The notes: generated by a model from the sequence alone, not told the origin. A DNA stretch of 64,000 nt from G963674685 sp964591275 (GCA_964591275.1 CAZQAE010000026.1:1-64000), one strand, 5' to 3'; shown: positions 27,181 through 37,385, counted from the stretch's first letter. Made by a program: numbers and translations.

Positions 27181-30100
27181 TTATTTCTTGTTCGGTTCGG
27201 AATACTTATCTGGTCGAGGCGGTTTTATCCAGTCGGCTTTTTCGAGCTCGTCGAGCGCGACCCCTATGGCCTTGTCAAGCTGTGGATCGCGACCGTCGAT
27301 GAAATCCTCGGGCAAAAGTTCCACTTTAATGTCCGGGTCAACGCCGTATCCTTCAATGATCCATGTGCGTTTGATTCCGTAAGTGCCGTACTCGGGCATG
27401 GTGAAACCGCCGCCGTCCACAAGCGTCTTGTCCATGCGGATACCGACGACCCCGCCCCATGTGCGCCGCCCAATAACTTTTCCGAGCTTATAGTGGCGAA
27501 AGAAATAGGGGAAAATGTCGCCGTCGCTACCGGCGTGTTCGTTGATGATGCAAACCATCGGACCATGAACCAGCATCCACGGGTAGCTCTCGTCGCCGGC
27601 GTTGCGCGCTGTAAACATTCCGGCCAGTTCGCGCCGCAGTTTCTCCAAAATCATCTCCGACACAAAACCGCCGCCGTTATAACGCACATCCACCACCATA
27701 CCCTGCTTGTCGATCTGCGCGTTGAAGGCTTTGGAAAACTCCTTCAATCCCCGGGAGGACATATCCGGCAGATGCATATAGCCGATGCGGCCGCCCGTGG
27801 CTTCGTCAACCTTACGGCGATTGTTCTCGGCCCAATATCTATAACGCAGAGACCTTTCGCTGCCGATGGGCACGACGGTGATGTCCCGGCTATTTCGCCC
27901 GCCAGCGCTTTTCGCCACGGTCAGCAGGGTCTGCTTACCAACCGTATCCTGCAAAAGCTTGTAGGGATTGTCCGGCGCGGTCAGGTCCCGTCCACCGATA
28001 GCCATAATATAATCGCCCTGCTCAACATTCATACCGGGTTGCATCAAAGGCGAATCGTTGTCTAAGTCCCACCGGTCCGGCGGCAGAATGCGCGCCAGGT
28101 AATAGCGGCCCGACTCTTCGTCAAGGGCGAAATCCGCGCCCAGCAGGCCGACGCTGATATTTTTTCCTCTGTTTCGGTCGCCGCCCCAAACGTAGGTGTG
28201 CGAACAATTGAGTTCGCCGATCATTTCGCCAAGCAGATAATTGAGGTCGTCGCGCGTCGAGGCGTGCTCCAGCAGCCGTCCGTATTTTTCCTTCATCGCC
28301 GCCCAATCGACGCCGTGCATATCGGGATCGTAAAAGAAATCTCGTTGCAGCCTCCAGGCTTCGTTGAACATCTGACGCCACTCGGCCACCGGGTCAAGCA
28401 GCATTCTCATGTCGCTAAAATCCAGTTTGCCTTCGCCCTTCTTCTTTCCCTTCACATCGGATTTGATGATGCCCGCTTCACCGTCATGTCCGTAAAGAAT
28501 CTTCTTGCCATCGGCGGACAGGGAGTACCAGGACACCGGCGAGACAACCGTCTCCACTTCCCGCTCCTTGAAATCGAAGCGCAGCAGTTTGAAATCTTCC
28601 GGATCTTTATCCCAGGTTCCCGACAGAGGCTGAGACGGTTGAGAAATATAAAACACGCATCCGTCGCCCGCTGTCAGTTCCCGGTAGTTGCCCGCAGGAA
28701 TCGGAAAGGCGACAACGCGTCCTTTGATGCCCGCAAGGTCAATATCGACCTTCTCCACTTTCTTATCGTCCTTGTCGGAATCCTTGTCGTCTTTTTTCGC
28801 CTTCGAGTCATTTTCCTCATCGCTTTGCGGCGCAAAGGGCGACGGCTCATCATTGCCAAGCGTCACCGCATATATTTTTGTGATGTTTTGCAAAATGTAG
28901 TTCGCATCGTACATGTCCAGGTACGGCTGAATGTCGCGGTTAGACAAAAAGTACAGATGCTTGCCGTCTCTATCGAATACGGGGAAACCGTCGTCGGTCA
29001 TGTCCTCGGTGACGCGATAACTTTTATCTTTGCTCACCGAGTAGAGGAAAATGGAGGCCATCCGGTTTTTCTGGGTCTTTTCGTAAACCACCCACTTCGA
29101 ATCCGGGGACCATGCATAACGTTTAATTTCCACGGACTCGGACTTGGCGATCATTTGAGGCTTGCCGCCATCAGCGTCCACGTAATAGAGAATTTGGTTT
29201 TTGTCGGCGAAAAGAAGCTTTTCCGAATCCGGCGACCATTTCAGGCGGAAACGATAAACCGAGCCGTCGCGCGTGATGCGCCGTTTTTCGCTGCTTCCGT
29301 CCTGGGATTGAACATAGATTTCCATCTCTCCGGACTCATCCGAGAAATACGCAATCCATTTTCCGTCGGGCGACCATTCGGGCATGCGCTCGCGAGTGCC
29401 AGAGCTGGCGGTCAGGTTGCGCGTCGGACCTTTCTTTTCGGGCACGGTGAAAATATCGCCGCGTGCTTCGAAAACGACCCGCTTGCCGGAAGGGGAGATA
29501 TCGCCCCACGCCAACTGGTTGCCCGCTCCTTCCCAACGCGGTCGCGTCGCGATGCGGTCGCTGGGCACGCTGACCGATATCCGCCTCGTTTTCTCCGTAG
29601 CCATATCGAGAACGTGCAGCGCCCCGCCGTTTTCGTAAACGACCCTGCCCGGCCCCATGCTCGGCCATTTCACATCGTATTCGTCATGAAATGTGAGCTG
29701 CCGCGTTTTGCCCGTTGTCTGGTTATGTACGAAAATGTTGGCGGTGTATTTGCGGTCGGACAAAAAGTAAATATTATCGCCCTGCCACATCGGGAAGGAA
29801 TCGGTGCCCGCCCATTTCGTGGCCTGCGTGGTTTTGTTGGCGGCAAAATCGTATATCCAAATGTCCTGCGCGGTGCCGCCCTTATATCGCTTCCAACTGC
29901 GGTAGTCGCGGTCGATTCGGTTGAAGGCGATTTTCGATCCGTCCGGCGAATAGGAGGCCGCAGCGCCGGTGGGCATCGGCAATGGCGTTTCCAATCCGCC
30001 TTCCGTGGAAACTAAATAAAGGCGACGGAGCCATTCCAGAGGCTGCCCGCGCCGCGTGCTAAAAAGCACCTTGCCGTCCGGCGTCCAGTCAATCACGCGA

Positions 30101-30441
30101 TCCCTGGCCGGATGAAAAGTCAGGCATTTTGGCTCGCCGCCCATGGCCGGTACAAGATAAACATTTTCGTTCACGTCGTAGTCGCCTGTAAAGGCAATCC
30201 ACTGGCCGTCCGGCGAAAACTTGGGATGGATTTCCATGCCCCGCGTATGCCCCGTCACGCGGCGCGCCGTGCCGCCGCCTTCGCTCACAGTCCACAGATC
30301 TCCGCCATAGGAAAAGGCGACCATGCCGTTGTGAATATCCGGGTAACGCAGTAGCAGAGTCTGATCGGCCAATGCCGTCGTGCCCATCAAAAGCGTAGCG
30401 AAGAAAAATCCAACAACGACGTAGCGTGACACTCGACTCAT
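27181..30441 (-). CDS. Tricorn-like protease (peptidase family S41)
   Basis: A 1086-residue protein with a signal peptide (cleaved after ALA, about residue 26), so periplasmic rather than cytosolic as in archaeal tricorn. Repeated WSPDG(K/S)WI-type blades (FSPDGQWIAFTGDY, WSPDGKWIAYFSD) build beta-propellers over the first 650 residues, with an acidic/lysine-rich loop near 540-565. A helical and PDZ part (NVEQGDYIMAIGGRDL) follows, then the S41 core with the nucleophile Ser in EHAGSDGDIFPY near residue 968 and RTWGGVVG. The family trims peptides. No Cys/Asp tail is present, unlike the other two secreted enzymes. The gene stands alone. Confidence 0.92.
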   Translation of the reverse strand: MSRVSRYVVVGFFFATLLMGTTALADQTLLLRYPDIHNGMVAFSYGGDLWTVSEGGGTARRVTGHTRGMEIHPKFSPDGQWIAFTGDYDVNENVYLVPAMGGEPKCLTFHPARDRVIDWTPDGKVLFSTRRGQPLEWLRRLYLVSTEGGLETPLPMPTGAAASYSPDGSKIAFNRIDRDYRSWKRYKGGTAQDIWIYDFAANKTTQATKWAGTDSFPMWQGDNIYFLSDRKYTANIFVHNQTTGKTRQLTFHDEYDVKWPSMGPGRVVYENGGALHVLDMATEKTRRISVSVPSDRIATRPRWEGAGNQLAWGDISPSGKRVVFEARGDIFTVPEKKGPTRNLTASSGTRERMPEWSPDGKWIAYFSDESGEMEIYVQSQDGSSEKRRITRDGSVYRFRLKWSPDSEKLLFADKNQILYYVDADGGKPQMIAKSESVEIKRYAWSPDSKWVVYEKTQKNRMASIFLYSVSKDKSYRVTEDMTDDGFPVFDRDGKHLYFLSNRDIQPYLDMYDANYILQNITKIYAVTLGNDEPSPFAPQSDEENDSKAKKDDKDSDKDDKKVEKVDIDLAGIKGRVVAFPIPAGNYRELTAGDGCVFYISQPSQPLSGTWDKDPEDFKLLRFDFKEREVETVVSPVSWYSLSADGKKILYGHDGEAGIIKSDVKGKKKGEGKLDFSDMRMLLDPVAEWRQMFNEAWRLQRDFFYDPDMHGVDWAAMKEKYGRLLEHASTRDDLNYLLGEMIGELNCSHTYVWGGDRNRGKNISVGLLGADFALDEESGRYYLARILPPDRWDLDNDSPLMQPGMNVEQGDYIMAIGGRDLTAPDNPYKLLQDTVGKQTLLTVAKSAGGRNSRDITVVPIGSERSLRYRYWAENNRRKVDEATGGRIGYMHLPDMSSRGLKEFSKAFNAQIDKQGMVVDVRYNGGGFVSEMILEKLRRELAGMFTARNAGDESYPWMLVHGPMVCIINEHAGSDGDIFPYFFRHYKLGKVIGRRTWGGVVGIRMDKTLVDGGGFTMPEYGTYGIKRTWIIEGYGVDPDIKVELLPEDFIDGRDPQLDKAIGVALDELEKADWIKPPRPDKYSEPNKK

Positions 30442-30559
30442 AATGCGCCCCCTTTTTCGTAAACCCCGGTTTCAGATGCGTCCAAACCGACATAGCAGTC
30501 AAATTCGATTCGCCCCGCTTGTCAACACGCCTGCGGCTGTGCGGCAAGGGTCAAGGGTT

Positions 30560-30785
30560 TAGGGTGTTCGCAGCCCCGCCAGGGGCGACACAATATTAGC
30601 CCCGAGCGTGAGCTCGGAGGATAGGATCAATTAATATCTATACGAAGCCCGCGTCGCGGGCGATACAAGTCGTGTTGTCGGTGCGACTATGCCAACGCGG
30701 AATTTCGAATACGGAATGCGAAAGGAATTCGGAACTCGAAATTCGCCATTTGTCACTCGGCACAGCCCCGCCAGGGGCGGCATCA
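30560..30785. repeat. Palindrome-rich repeat cluster, copy 1
   Basis: A mosaic of short GC palindromes (AGCCCCGAGC-GTGA-GCTCGG; GAAGCCCGCGTCGCGGGCGA) followed by a 52-base block at 30667-30718 that recurs with few changes at 46107-46158, and a second shared block (CTCGAAATTCGCCATT...) at about 30727-30770 and 46192-46236. Non-coding; it abuts an IS110 remnant. Confidence 0.65.
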
Positions 30786-31063
30786 CCAAGGCGGGCAACT
30801 CCCACGTCCGGCGCATTCTGGTGGAAGCGGCCAAGCACTATCGCCACCGACCGCCGGTGAGCGTCGTGCTGAGAAAGCGACGGGCGGGGCAGCCCGAAGC
30901 GGTGATCGCCATCGCCGACCGTGCGCACAGCCGACTGCATCGCCGTTATTACAAACTCAAGGAGGGATCGCGCAAGCATTCCAACGTGGCGACAACGGCG
31001 GTGGCCCGTGAGTTGGCGGGCTTCATCTGGGCTGTAATGCGCCATGAGGAATTGAGTCTTTAA
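30774..31063 (+). pseudogene. IS110-family transposase, C-terminal fragment
   Basis: The frame reads RGGITKAGNSHVRRILVEAA, then KHYRHRPP, QPEAVIAIADRAHSRLHRR and VARELAGFIWAV before the stop. This is the C-terminal transposase_20 region of IS110/IS116/IS902 elements with its catalytic-Ser neighbourhood. The N-terminal DEDD (RuvC-like) half is absent and is replaced by the palindrome cluster, so the gene is dead. It shows that an IS110 element once landed here, between the tricorn gene and the ligase cluster. Confidence 0.8.
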
Positions 31064-31547
31064 ATGTTTCGCCATCGGGACGGAAATTGAAAGCGGCGAA
31101 TGAGAAACGGTACGATCAGGCCAAAGCGCGACCGGGCTATGCGACAGGGCGTCTTGTGCGCCTGGACTCGCGATTGTAGACAGCGCTTCGCCACGACGAT
31201 AAACGGTCATGCGGCCCTGTTTCGGCTTGTCGAAATAATCCGCGTATATCAGAGTGACTCGTCGTCGAAGAAACCGCACTCGTTCGCCGCTTTGAGCCTT
31301 CGCCCCCGGGCCCACAATCCACCCCGCGTTATCCACTTTTCCACAATCCTGATGAGAGCTTTTCAAGGAGCTAATAATAGGGATTATGGATAAGTGGAAA
31401 ACGCTGGCCCTGTGCAGGGGCTTGACAGGTCGATCCATATCAGCCCAAAGGGATTCCCCTCCAAAAGCGGAGTTTATCCTAAAGCGAAGTCGAAGGGATC
31501 CAACCGGGAAAACAAGGTTGGCGGCGGCTTTGCGCGATCAGTACCGC
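31064..31547. other. Intergenic remnant right of IS110 fragment
   Basis: No gene is supported. The first part is probably the former non-coding right end of the IS110 element. A minus-strand frame covering 30638-31438 shadows the transposase fragment and has no family resemblance. Confidence 0.4.
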
Positions 31548-33041
31548 TTAATCGGCGATGCCGCACAGGCGCGACAATTCGCCTCGCAGTACTTTGCCGC
31601 TTTGATTTCTCGGCAGTTTCTCCAGGAAAAAGACTCGGCGGGGAACTTCGACCGCGCTTAAGGATTTTTTCAAGGTTCTGATGATGGTTTTTTCGTCCAA
31701 TATTGCATTTTTCCCCGGCGCAATAGCCAGGCCGACAAGCTCGCCGCGTTTTTCATCGGGAATGGGAAAAGCGGTCGCCTCGGCCACGCCCGGAATCCGC
31801 AATGCGACGGACTCGACGTTTTGCGGAAGCACCTTCAGCCCCGCCACATTGATAATTTCCTTGATGCGACCGGCGATAATAAGATGGCCGTCCTCAGTGA
31901 AACGGCCAAGGTCGCCGGTATGGAAACGTCCGCCGCGAAGCGCCTCTTCTGTGAGTTTCGGGTCTTTATAATATTCTCTCATAACCTGATCGCCGGCCAC
32001 CAGAATTTCTCCGGTCTCGCCTTGCGGCAATTCCCGGCCTTTTTCATCGGCTATGATGACATCCTGGTGCGGCCTGCCCACGCATCCCGGTTCGTCGCCC
32101 GGTCTGTTGTCGCCAATGCTGACCCAACTCGCCGATTCGGTCATCCCGTAATTGTTGTGCAGAGCCACGCCCCACTTTTCACGACACCAATCCCGCATGT
32201 CCCCCGTGAGCGGCGCTGAGGCGCAGCATATGGCCTCCAGCGATCCCGGCGGCGGGCACTGCGCCCTTTCATGAAAGTCATGAATCGCACGTAGGATGGC
32301 CGGAGCCAAAGAACAAATTGTCGGCTTTCGTTCTTTTAATACGCTGTAAAAACGGGCCGGTCCGAAGGCGTCGAATGCCCGATCCACAATGATGATCATT
32401 CCGTGAAAAACGGACACGATGAGATTCATGTACACGCCGTGAGGAACGTACCAGGGCATGAAGGATAAGAAGCGCTTTCCCGGCTTGAAATACGGCAAAC
32501 GCGATGCCAGGTTGTCGTAGGACGCCACCAGGGATCTGTGCGGAAGAACAACGCCCTTGGGTCTCCCGACGGTCCCGGAAGTGTAGAGAATCAGCGCCAC
32601 GCTCATAGGGTTGATGTCCCGAAAAATCGGATCGGCGCCGCGCCGCACGGCCCGCAGGCTTTCATCGCCTTCTGGATCGATTCGCACGGCGGGGCTTTGC
32701 TGCGCCGGATAATCATCGGCGGCGATCAGGGCGGCCGCATCGCAATGCGCGATGCGCTCGTCGGCGACGTTCTTTTCCGGGTACGGAGACAAGGGCACAA
32801 GCGCCATATTTCCGGCGAGGACCGCGTATGCCCAAAGAGCCGACTGCGGCGTCCTGTTCATGGCCACAACAACATGATCCCCCTCGCCGACGCCACGCTC
32901 ACGCAAAAGACCAATCAGGGCTTCGATGCCGCGACGAGCTGTTCGCGCCGTGATGATTTCTCCGGTTTCGACAAATTCCATAGCCGGGGCGTCCGGTCGA
33001 TCCGAAAGCCAGGAAGCAAAAACATCCAGCCGATTTTTCAT
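31548..33041 (-). CDS. AMP-forming acyl-CoA synthetase family enzyme
   Basis: ANL-superfamily enzyme of 497 residues. The P-loop-like signature LYTSGTVGRPKG sits at 152-163, YGMTES-type adenine contact (NNYGMTESASW) in the middle, HTGDLGRFTEDG and GRIKEIINVAGLK at the hinge, and the catalytic Lys in NQSGKVLRGEL near the end. It activates a carboxylic acid to the acyl-adenylate and then probably a thioester. The short length suits medium or aromatic acids, but the substrate is not determinable. It is the last of four minus-strand genes (hemW, ligase, thpR, this) with small gaps. Confidence 0.9.
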   Translation of the reverse strand: MKNRLDVFASWLSDRPDAPAMEFVETGEIITARTARRGIEALIGLLRERGVGEGDHVVVAMNRTPQSALWAYAVLAGNMALVPLSPYPEKNVADERIAHCDAAALIAADDYPAQQSPAVRIDPEGDESLRAVRRGADPIFRDINPMSVALILYTSGTVGRPKGVVLPHRSLVASYDNLASRLPYFKPGKRFLSFMPWYVPHGVYMNLIVSVFHGMIIIVDRAFDAFGPARFYSVLKERKPTICSLAPAILRAIHDFHERAQCPPPGSLEAICCASAPLTGDMRDWCREKWGVALHNNYGMTESASWVSIGDNRPGDEPGCVGRPHQDVIIADEKGRELPQGETGEILVAGDQVMREYYKDPKLTEEALRGGRFHTGDLGRFTEDGHLIIAGRIKEIINVAGLKVLPQNVESVALRIPGVAEATAFPIPDEKRGELVGLAIAPGKNAILDEKTIIRTLKKSLSAVEVPRRVFFLEKLPRNQSGKVLRGELSRLCGIAD

Positions 33042-33090
33042 ATTGTCGTCATATTGATGAAATCTCTTGTTTTGATTCGTGGCATCGCTT

Positions 33091-33672
33091 TCATTTTTTC
33101 ACTCCCAATCGGGCGCTCGCCAAGGGTTCGTAGTGAGCGCCTTCCGGGCGAAGATCGGAATGAAAAAGAATCAGTTCCTCGACTCTGAATTCACCCAACG
33201 AGACTCCTTTAAGAGCTTTCAGGCGCTTTCGGATAAGCCCCAGTTGTTTCGGTGTCTTCAGGCGAGCCAGCGTGAGGTGAGGTTCAAAAGGCTTGTTTTC
33301 CGGCGCGATGCCGAATTCGGCGAGGGCTTTTTCCAGGTCGGCGGCCATGTCGATCAGGCTTTGGGTTTCACCGGTCAGCGGAGTATAGAGCACGCGAGGA
33401 TTCAACAGATCCGGGAAACCCCCGATCCCCACGGCCTGGACTGTAAAAGGGCGACGGTTCCACACGATGGAAGCAAGAGAGGCGCCAATCCGATCGGCGA
33501 GATCCTGCTTTATGTCGCCCAGAAATTTCAGCGTGATATGCATGCCCTGCGGACGAACCGGTCGCAGGTGCGCAATATCGCCGAAAGTTTCTTCGAAAGC
33601 GATCGCCAGCGCGCTTTTTATATGATTTGGAATCGGCGCGGCGATAAAGGACCTGATCGCATCGCTAGCCAT
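33091..33672 (-). CDS. thpR: RNA 2',3'-cyclic phosphodiesterase
   Basis: The 2H phosphoesterase (LigT/ThpR) family opens 2',3'-cyclic phosphate ends of RNA to 2'-phosphates. Both catalytic HxT motifs are present: MHITLKFLG near residue 43 and PHLTLARLK near 127. Length 193 is close to the usual 180-190. It begins 66 bases below the stop of the long-chain ligase gene and ends 50 bases above the next ligase start, so co-transcription is likely. Confidence 0.92.
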   Translation of the reverse strand: MASDAIRSFIAAPIPNHIKSALAIAFEETFGDIAHLRPVRPQGMHITLKFLGDIKQDLADRIGASLASIVWNRRPFTVQAVGIGGFPDLLNPRVLYTPLTGETQSLIDMAADLEKALAEFGIAPENKPFEPHLTLARLKTPKQLGLIRKRLKALKGVSLGEFRVEELILFHSDLRPEGAHYEPLASARLGVKK

Positions 33673-33737
33673 TGCTTATTGACTCCATGCCTTGTCGGCG
33701 TTAGAAATCCAGTCGAAAAAACTAGCATTCTTCGGGG

Positions 33738-35531
33738 CTAATACAACTGATCGATCTCGTGGGAAAAGCGCTTGACGACATGCCTTCGCCGCAGTTTCAT
33801 GGTCGGCGTCAGCATCTCGTTTTCAACATTAAAGTCCGTATCGGACAATATGAATTTTTTCACGGTTTCAAATCGCGCCAACTGGGCATTCACTCTGTCC
33901 ACCGAGTGTTGAATCAAGTCCCGGACCGATGGGTCCTTGACGAGGTCCTTGTTCGAGGCAAAGTACATGCCCTTTTCGCTGATCCAGTTTTTCACTTCCT
34001 TGTAATCGGGAACGATAACGGATGTCAGATATGGACGGCGATCTCCAACGACGAAAACCTGGGAAATGTATGGGTCCATGCGCAGCAATGCTTCAATATG
34101 TTGCGGCGCGATGTTTTTTCCGCCGCTGGTCATGATAATGTCCTTCTTCCGATCGGTGATGGACAGGAAGCCCGTGTCGTCGAAACGACCGATGTCGCCC
34201 GTGTGCAGCCATCCGTCTTTGATCATGATGTCCGATTCCACGGGATTGTTAAAGTAGCCCTTCATCACGTTTGGTCCCCGCACGAGAATTTCCCCGTCGA
34301 CGTCGATGCGGACTTCGACGCCGGGAATCGGGCGTCCAACCGTTCCCAGGCGAGTCGCCGCCGGGCAATTGGTCGATATGACCGGACTGGCTTCCGTCAG
34401 TCCATACCCCTCATAAATCGGCACGGAAGCGGCATAAAAAAACTCGGCGATTTCCTGCGGCAGGGGCGCTCCGCCGGAGATGGCAAAGCGCAATCGACCA
34501 CCAAAATTTTCCCGTATTTTTTTAAAAACCAGACGGTCGGCCGCCTGGATTTGAAGATCGAGATAGGCGGGAAGCCGTTTTCTTTTGAGACGATAGCCTG
34601 TGGCTTGCCTTCCGGCGGCCATTCCCCAGTCAAATATATTATTCGCCCAGGTTTTGCGCTTGCGAAGATGTTGAAGAATGCGTGCGTGAAACTTTTCAAA
34701 GAGTCTGGGAACACCGACCATCACCGTCGGTCGCACATCCAGCAGATCCTGGCCGACCGTCGAAATGCTTTCGGCGTAGGCAATGGATGCGCCGCAGTAG
34801 AATACGGCGAAATGTCCTGCCATGCGTTCAAAGGAATGCGATAAGGGAAGTATGGAAAGGCAAATGTCATCCGGCGAAAGACCGAAAAGTTTGTGCGCCT
34901 CATGAATGTTGGACAGGAGGTTGGAATGCGTGAGCATGGCGCCTTTCGACTTGCCCGTCACCCCGGAAGTGTATATCAGCGTGGCTACATCTTCCGGCTG
35001 AATCTCCTCCAGGCGTCGCGCCAGGATACCCGCATCCCGGAAGCCTTTGCCACGGTTCAGAACGTCATGGAAACTGACGACGCGCTTGTCGACGTCGGTT
35101 AAATCCTGAATGGGATCGAAAATGACAATGTGCTCGACAAGCTTGTCCAGGCTCTTGACGGCCAGAGCCTTCTTGAGTTGAAAATGATTGGAAACCACCA
35201 GGAAGCGGCTCTCGGAATTTTCAGTGATGTGCAGGATTTCCTTGGACGTGTTCGTAGAATAGATGGCGGCGAGAACACCCCCAACAGCCTGCACAGCCAA
35301 GTCCGTGAAGGCCCACTTCGGGCGATTCTCGGAAAGCAGGGCGATGCGGTCTCCCTGCTTGAAACCCATATCGATAAGGCCTAAGGCAAAGTTTTTTACA
35401 AATTCATCGACCTGCGCGTATGTCAGGGATTTCCATTCGCCGTCTTTTTTCACGCGCAGACATTCCTTCTTTTTGAAACGTCGAACGCTGTTTGACCACA
35501 TCACGGCCAGATTCTGTTCCAACTTCCTCAT
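33738..35531 (-). CDS. Long-chain acyl-CoA synthetase
   Basis: AMP-forming ligase of about 597 residues in the FadD15/ACSL-like group. Signature LIYTSGVTGKSKGAML, GYGLTEASPVIS, the HTGDIGRFDDTGFLSITDRKKD hinge and the tail LTPTMKLRRRHVVKRF with its catalytic Lys are visible. It turns long-chain fatty acids into acyl-CoA at the membrane, which could feed PlsB or beta-oxidation. The start at 35531 has AGGGGA 8 bases upstream; ATG at 35561 has none. A 192-residue internally deleted relative lies at 40663-41157. Confidence 0.92.
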   Translation of the reverse strand: MRKLEQNLAVMWSNSVRRFKKKECLRVKKDGEWKSLTYAQVDEFVKNFALGLIDMGFKQGDRIALLSENRPKWAFTDLAVQAVGGVLAAIYSTNTSKEILHITENSESRFLVVSNHFQLKKALAVKSLDKLVEHIVIFDPIQDLTDVDKRVVSFHDVLNRGKGFRDAGILARRLEEIQPEDVATLIYTSGVTGKSKGAMLTHSNLLSNIHEAHKLFGLSPDDICLSILPLSHSFERMAGHFAVFYCGASIAYAESISTVGQDLLDVRPTVMVGVPRLFEKFHARILQHLRKRKTWANNIFDWGMAAGRQATGYRLKRKRLPAYLDLQIQAADRLVFKKIRENFGGRLRFAISGGAPLPQEIAEFFYAASVPIYEGYGLTEASPVISTNCPAATRLGTVGRPIPGVEVRIDVDGEILVRGPNVMKGYFNNPVESDIMIKDGWLHTGDIGRFDDTGFLSITDRKKDIIMTSGGKNIAPQHIEALLRMDPYISQVFVVGDRRPYLTSVIVPDYKEVKNWISEKGMYFASNKDLVKDPSVRDLIQHSVDRVNAQLARFETVKKFILSDTDFNVENEMLTPTMKLRRRHVVKRFSHEIDQLY

Positions 35532-35594
35532 TAATGTTCCCCTATAAGCCGGTCGGCGCAAAACCGGGTCGGCTAAATCGCTTTGCCGTTCACC

Positions 35595-36743
35595 TTATAC
35601 GAAATAGCTAAAAACCTCATCGGACAAGAATAATCCTTTTCGCGTCAGGCGTAATCGGTCGTCAACAATTTCGATCAGCGCAAGCTTTCCCAAAAGATCA
35701 AGGGCTTTGGAAAAACGCCGACGAAAATCGAATTCGAATCGCCCTTCAATAGCGGAAATAGAAACGCCGCGCAACATACGCATTCCCAAAAACACCATCT
35801 CAGCCAAGGCTTCCGAGTCGGTGATCCGTTCCCAATCCCTTCTCACCGACTGCCCCGAAATAAGGGATGCCATATAGATGTCAGGGTTCGATTCGTTACA
35901 AAAACGAAATCCGTGCGGCGCGCCCGGAGCTTTGGCCGTGAAAGAAGCCGCCGAAGCGCCCAGGCCTATATACGATTTTCGCAACCAGTAATTTTCGTTG
36001 TGTCGACTGCGTGCGCCGGGTTTGGCGAAGTTGGAAATTTCATATTGCTCGTATCCCGCGTCCATAAAACATGCGCAAAGGGCTTCGTACTCACGGGCGG
36101 CCTTGTCATCTTCGGGCCTTTCGCGCAGTCCCTGCTTGATCTGGCGGCCTAATGGAGTCTCGTCGTAAATCGTCAGACAGTAAGCGGAAATATGCTGGGG
36201 GTCGGCGGCGACAAGGTCATGCGCGTCACGCATCACAGCCTCTTGGTTTGGATCCCAGAGACCGTATATTACGTCAAGACTGACATTGCCGATGGGGGAA
36301 CTCATCGCTGCGGCCACCGCGTTTTTCACAACGCTCGCCCCGGCATTGCGCCCCAGTGCTTTTAGTGCGCGGTCATTGAAGGATTGCACGCCGACGGAAA
36401 GGCGGTTGACACCGGCGCGGGCGAAGTCCGCCAGCGTCTTTGGGGTAATCGTTTCCGGATTGGCTTCCAATGTGATCTCAGCGTCTCCGGCGATGCCAAA
36501 GCTTTTGTCCACAGCGTCCAGCAGGTCCTGAACTTGACCTCCCGAAAGAAGGGAGGGCGTGCCGCCCCCTAAATATACCGTTGAAATGGGACCTGCACCT
36601 TCCTCCGTGCGCATCTTGAGTTCACGCACGACGACTTCGACGTACGAATCCAAAGGAGGATCAACCGCGGCAACGCTGGAAAAATCGCAATAGGGACATT
36701 TTGTTTTGCAATATGGGATGTGGATGTAAATCGCCTGTGCCAT
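35595..36743 (-). CDS. hemW: Radical SAM protein HemW
   Basis: HemN-like radical SAM protein now regarded as a haem chaperone rather than a coproporphyrinogen oxidase. The cluster motif Cys12-x3-Cys16-x2-Cys19 lies in YCKTKCPYCDF, followed by YLGGGTPSLL, RLSVGVQSFND and DVIYGLWDP; the C-terminal HemN domain ends at about 380. The leading Cys present in true HemN upstream of the cluster is absent, which favours HemW. The start at 36743 puts the motif at the usual distance and has GGAAG upstream. It is the first gene of the minus-strand cluster and is divergent from 36898. Confidence 0.9.
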   Translation of the reverse strand: MAQAIYIHIPYCKTKCPYCDFSSVAAVDPPLDSYVEVVVRELKMRTEEGAGPISTVYLGGGTPSLLSGGQVQDLLDAVDKSFGIAGDAEITLEANPETITPKTLADFARAGVNRLSVGVQSFNDRALKALGRNAGASVVKNAVAAAMSSPIGNVSLDVIYGLWDPNQEAVMRDAHDLVAADPQHISAYCLTIYDETPLGRQIKQGLRERPEDDKAAREYEALCACFMDAGYEQYEISNFAKPGARSRHNENYWLRKSYIGLGASAASFTAKAPGAPHGFRFCNESNPDIYMASLISGQSVRRDWERITDSEALAEMVFLGMRMLRGVSISAIEGRFEFDFRRRFSKALDLLGKLALIEIVDDRLRLTRKGLFLSDEVFSYFV

Positions 36744-36897
36744 GACCGCTTCCGATTCAAAGGTTTCGCTGATCTTCGCACGAAGCGCCGGTTGGCGCCA
36801 GACACGCACTATGCACCATGTATTGATTGCTATTTGACACCCCCCCCAATATCTTGTATGGGTTCAAAGTCAAGTCTTTCCTTCGAGGTGGCTCCAA

Positions 36898-37290
36898 ATG
36901 CGAGAGTTAAACGAGTGTGCGCGCCTGATCGGTCTGGGTTTCGAAGCCTTGGAAGACCTGGATGAACAGATTACCCTGGGTGATCTGCCCAGTGCGACCG
37001 ACTCGATAAAAAGCGCCTGGAGCGCCGTCATTGAGCCGATGTCCATACTGTCGCGCTGCTGGGAAGGGTCCTTCTGGCTGGACTGGGACAGGCGGGACAC
37101 TCTGTTTACCAATATCCAAAACGCGCAGGATCTACTCGTAGACGTTGAGCAGGTCGATCTGACGAATGTGCTTTACGAATTGCGTGATCTGCTCGTAGCC
37201 AATCTGTTCATTCTCAGAGATGCCTTGCTTATTCTCGGCGCGGATTGCGGACCTACAGTGGAAGAAATTCGCCCAACCATGCTCCACTGA
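36898..37290 (+). CDS. Small helical protein, unknown
   Basis: A 130-residue, mostly helical and acidic protein without signal peptide or membrane segment. I do not recognise a family. Hydrophobic heptads (LSRCWEGSFWLDW; LYELRDLLVANLFILRDALLIL) suggest a helical bundle or dimer. GAGGTG about 9 bases before the ATG and good codon use support it as real. It is divergent from hemW with about 150 bases between starts. Confidence 0.6.
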   Translation: MRELNECARLIGLGFEALEDLDEQITLGDLPSATDSIKSAWSAVIEPMSILSRCWEGSFWLDWDRRDTLFTNIQNAQDLLVDVEQVDLTNVLYELRDLLVANLFILRDALLILGADCGPTVEEIRPTMLH

Positions 37291-37358
37291 CAATCTTAAG
37301 TCACACCAATTTTTTAAGACTCGCTCCCGAGTTTTTTATCAGATATGCAGCGCACGGC

Positions 37359-37385
37359 GGCATGGACAAGACACTTATCCATGCC
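37359..37385. terminator. Hairpin between convergent small genes
   Basis: An 8-bp stem (GGCATGGA/TCCATGCC) with an 11-base loop, flanked on both sides by GCGCACGGC in direct orientation. It lies between two converging genes (stops at 37290 and 37426), so a shared transcript end is plausible, though no T run is attached. Confidence 0.35.

Noticed and set aside
28198..30015. 605-codon plus-strand frame opposite the tricorn-like gene
   Set aside because: Composition is typical of an antisense shadow; the opposite strand has clear propeller, PDZ and S41 motifs.
30638..31438. 266-codon minus-strand frame at the IS110 remnant
   Set aside because: It shadows the transposase fragment, whose GITKAGN...RRILVEAA and ELAGFIWA motifs are real, and it spans repeat sequence.
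33738..36743. A biosynthetic gene cluster from two ligases and HemW
   Set aside because: No carrier protein, condensing or tailoring enzymes are nearby; the genes are housekeeping types with loose spacing.
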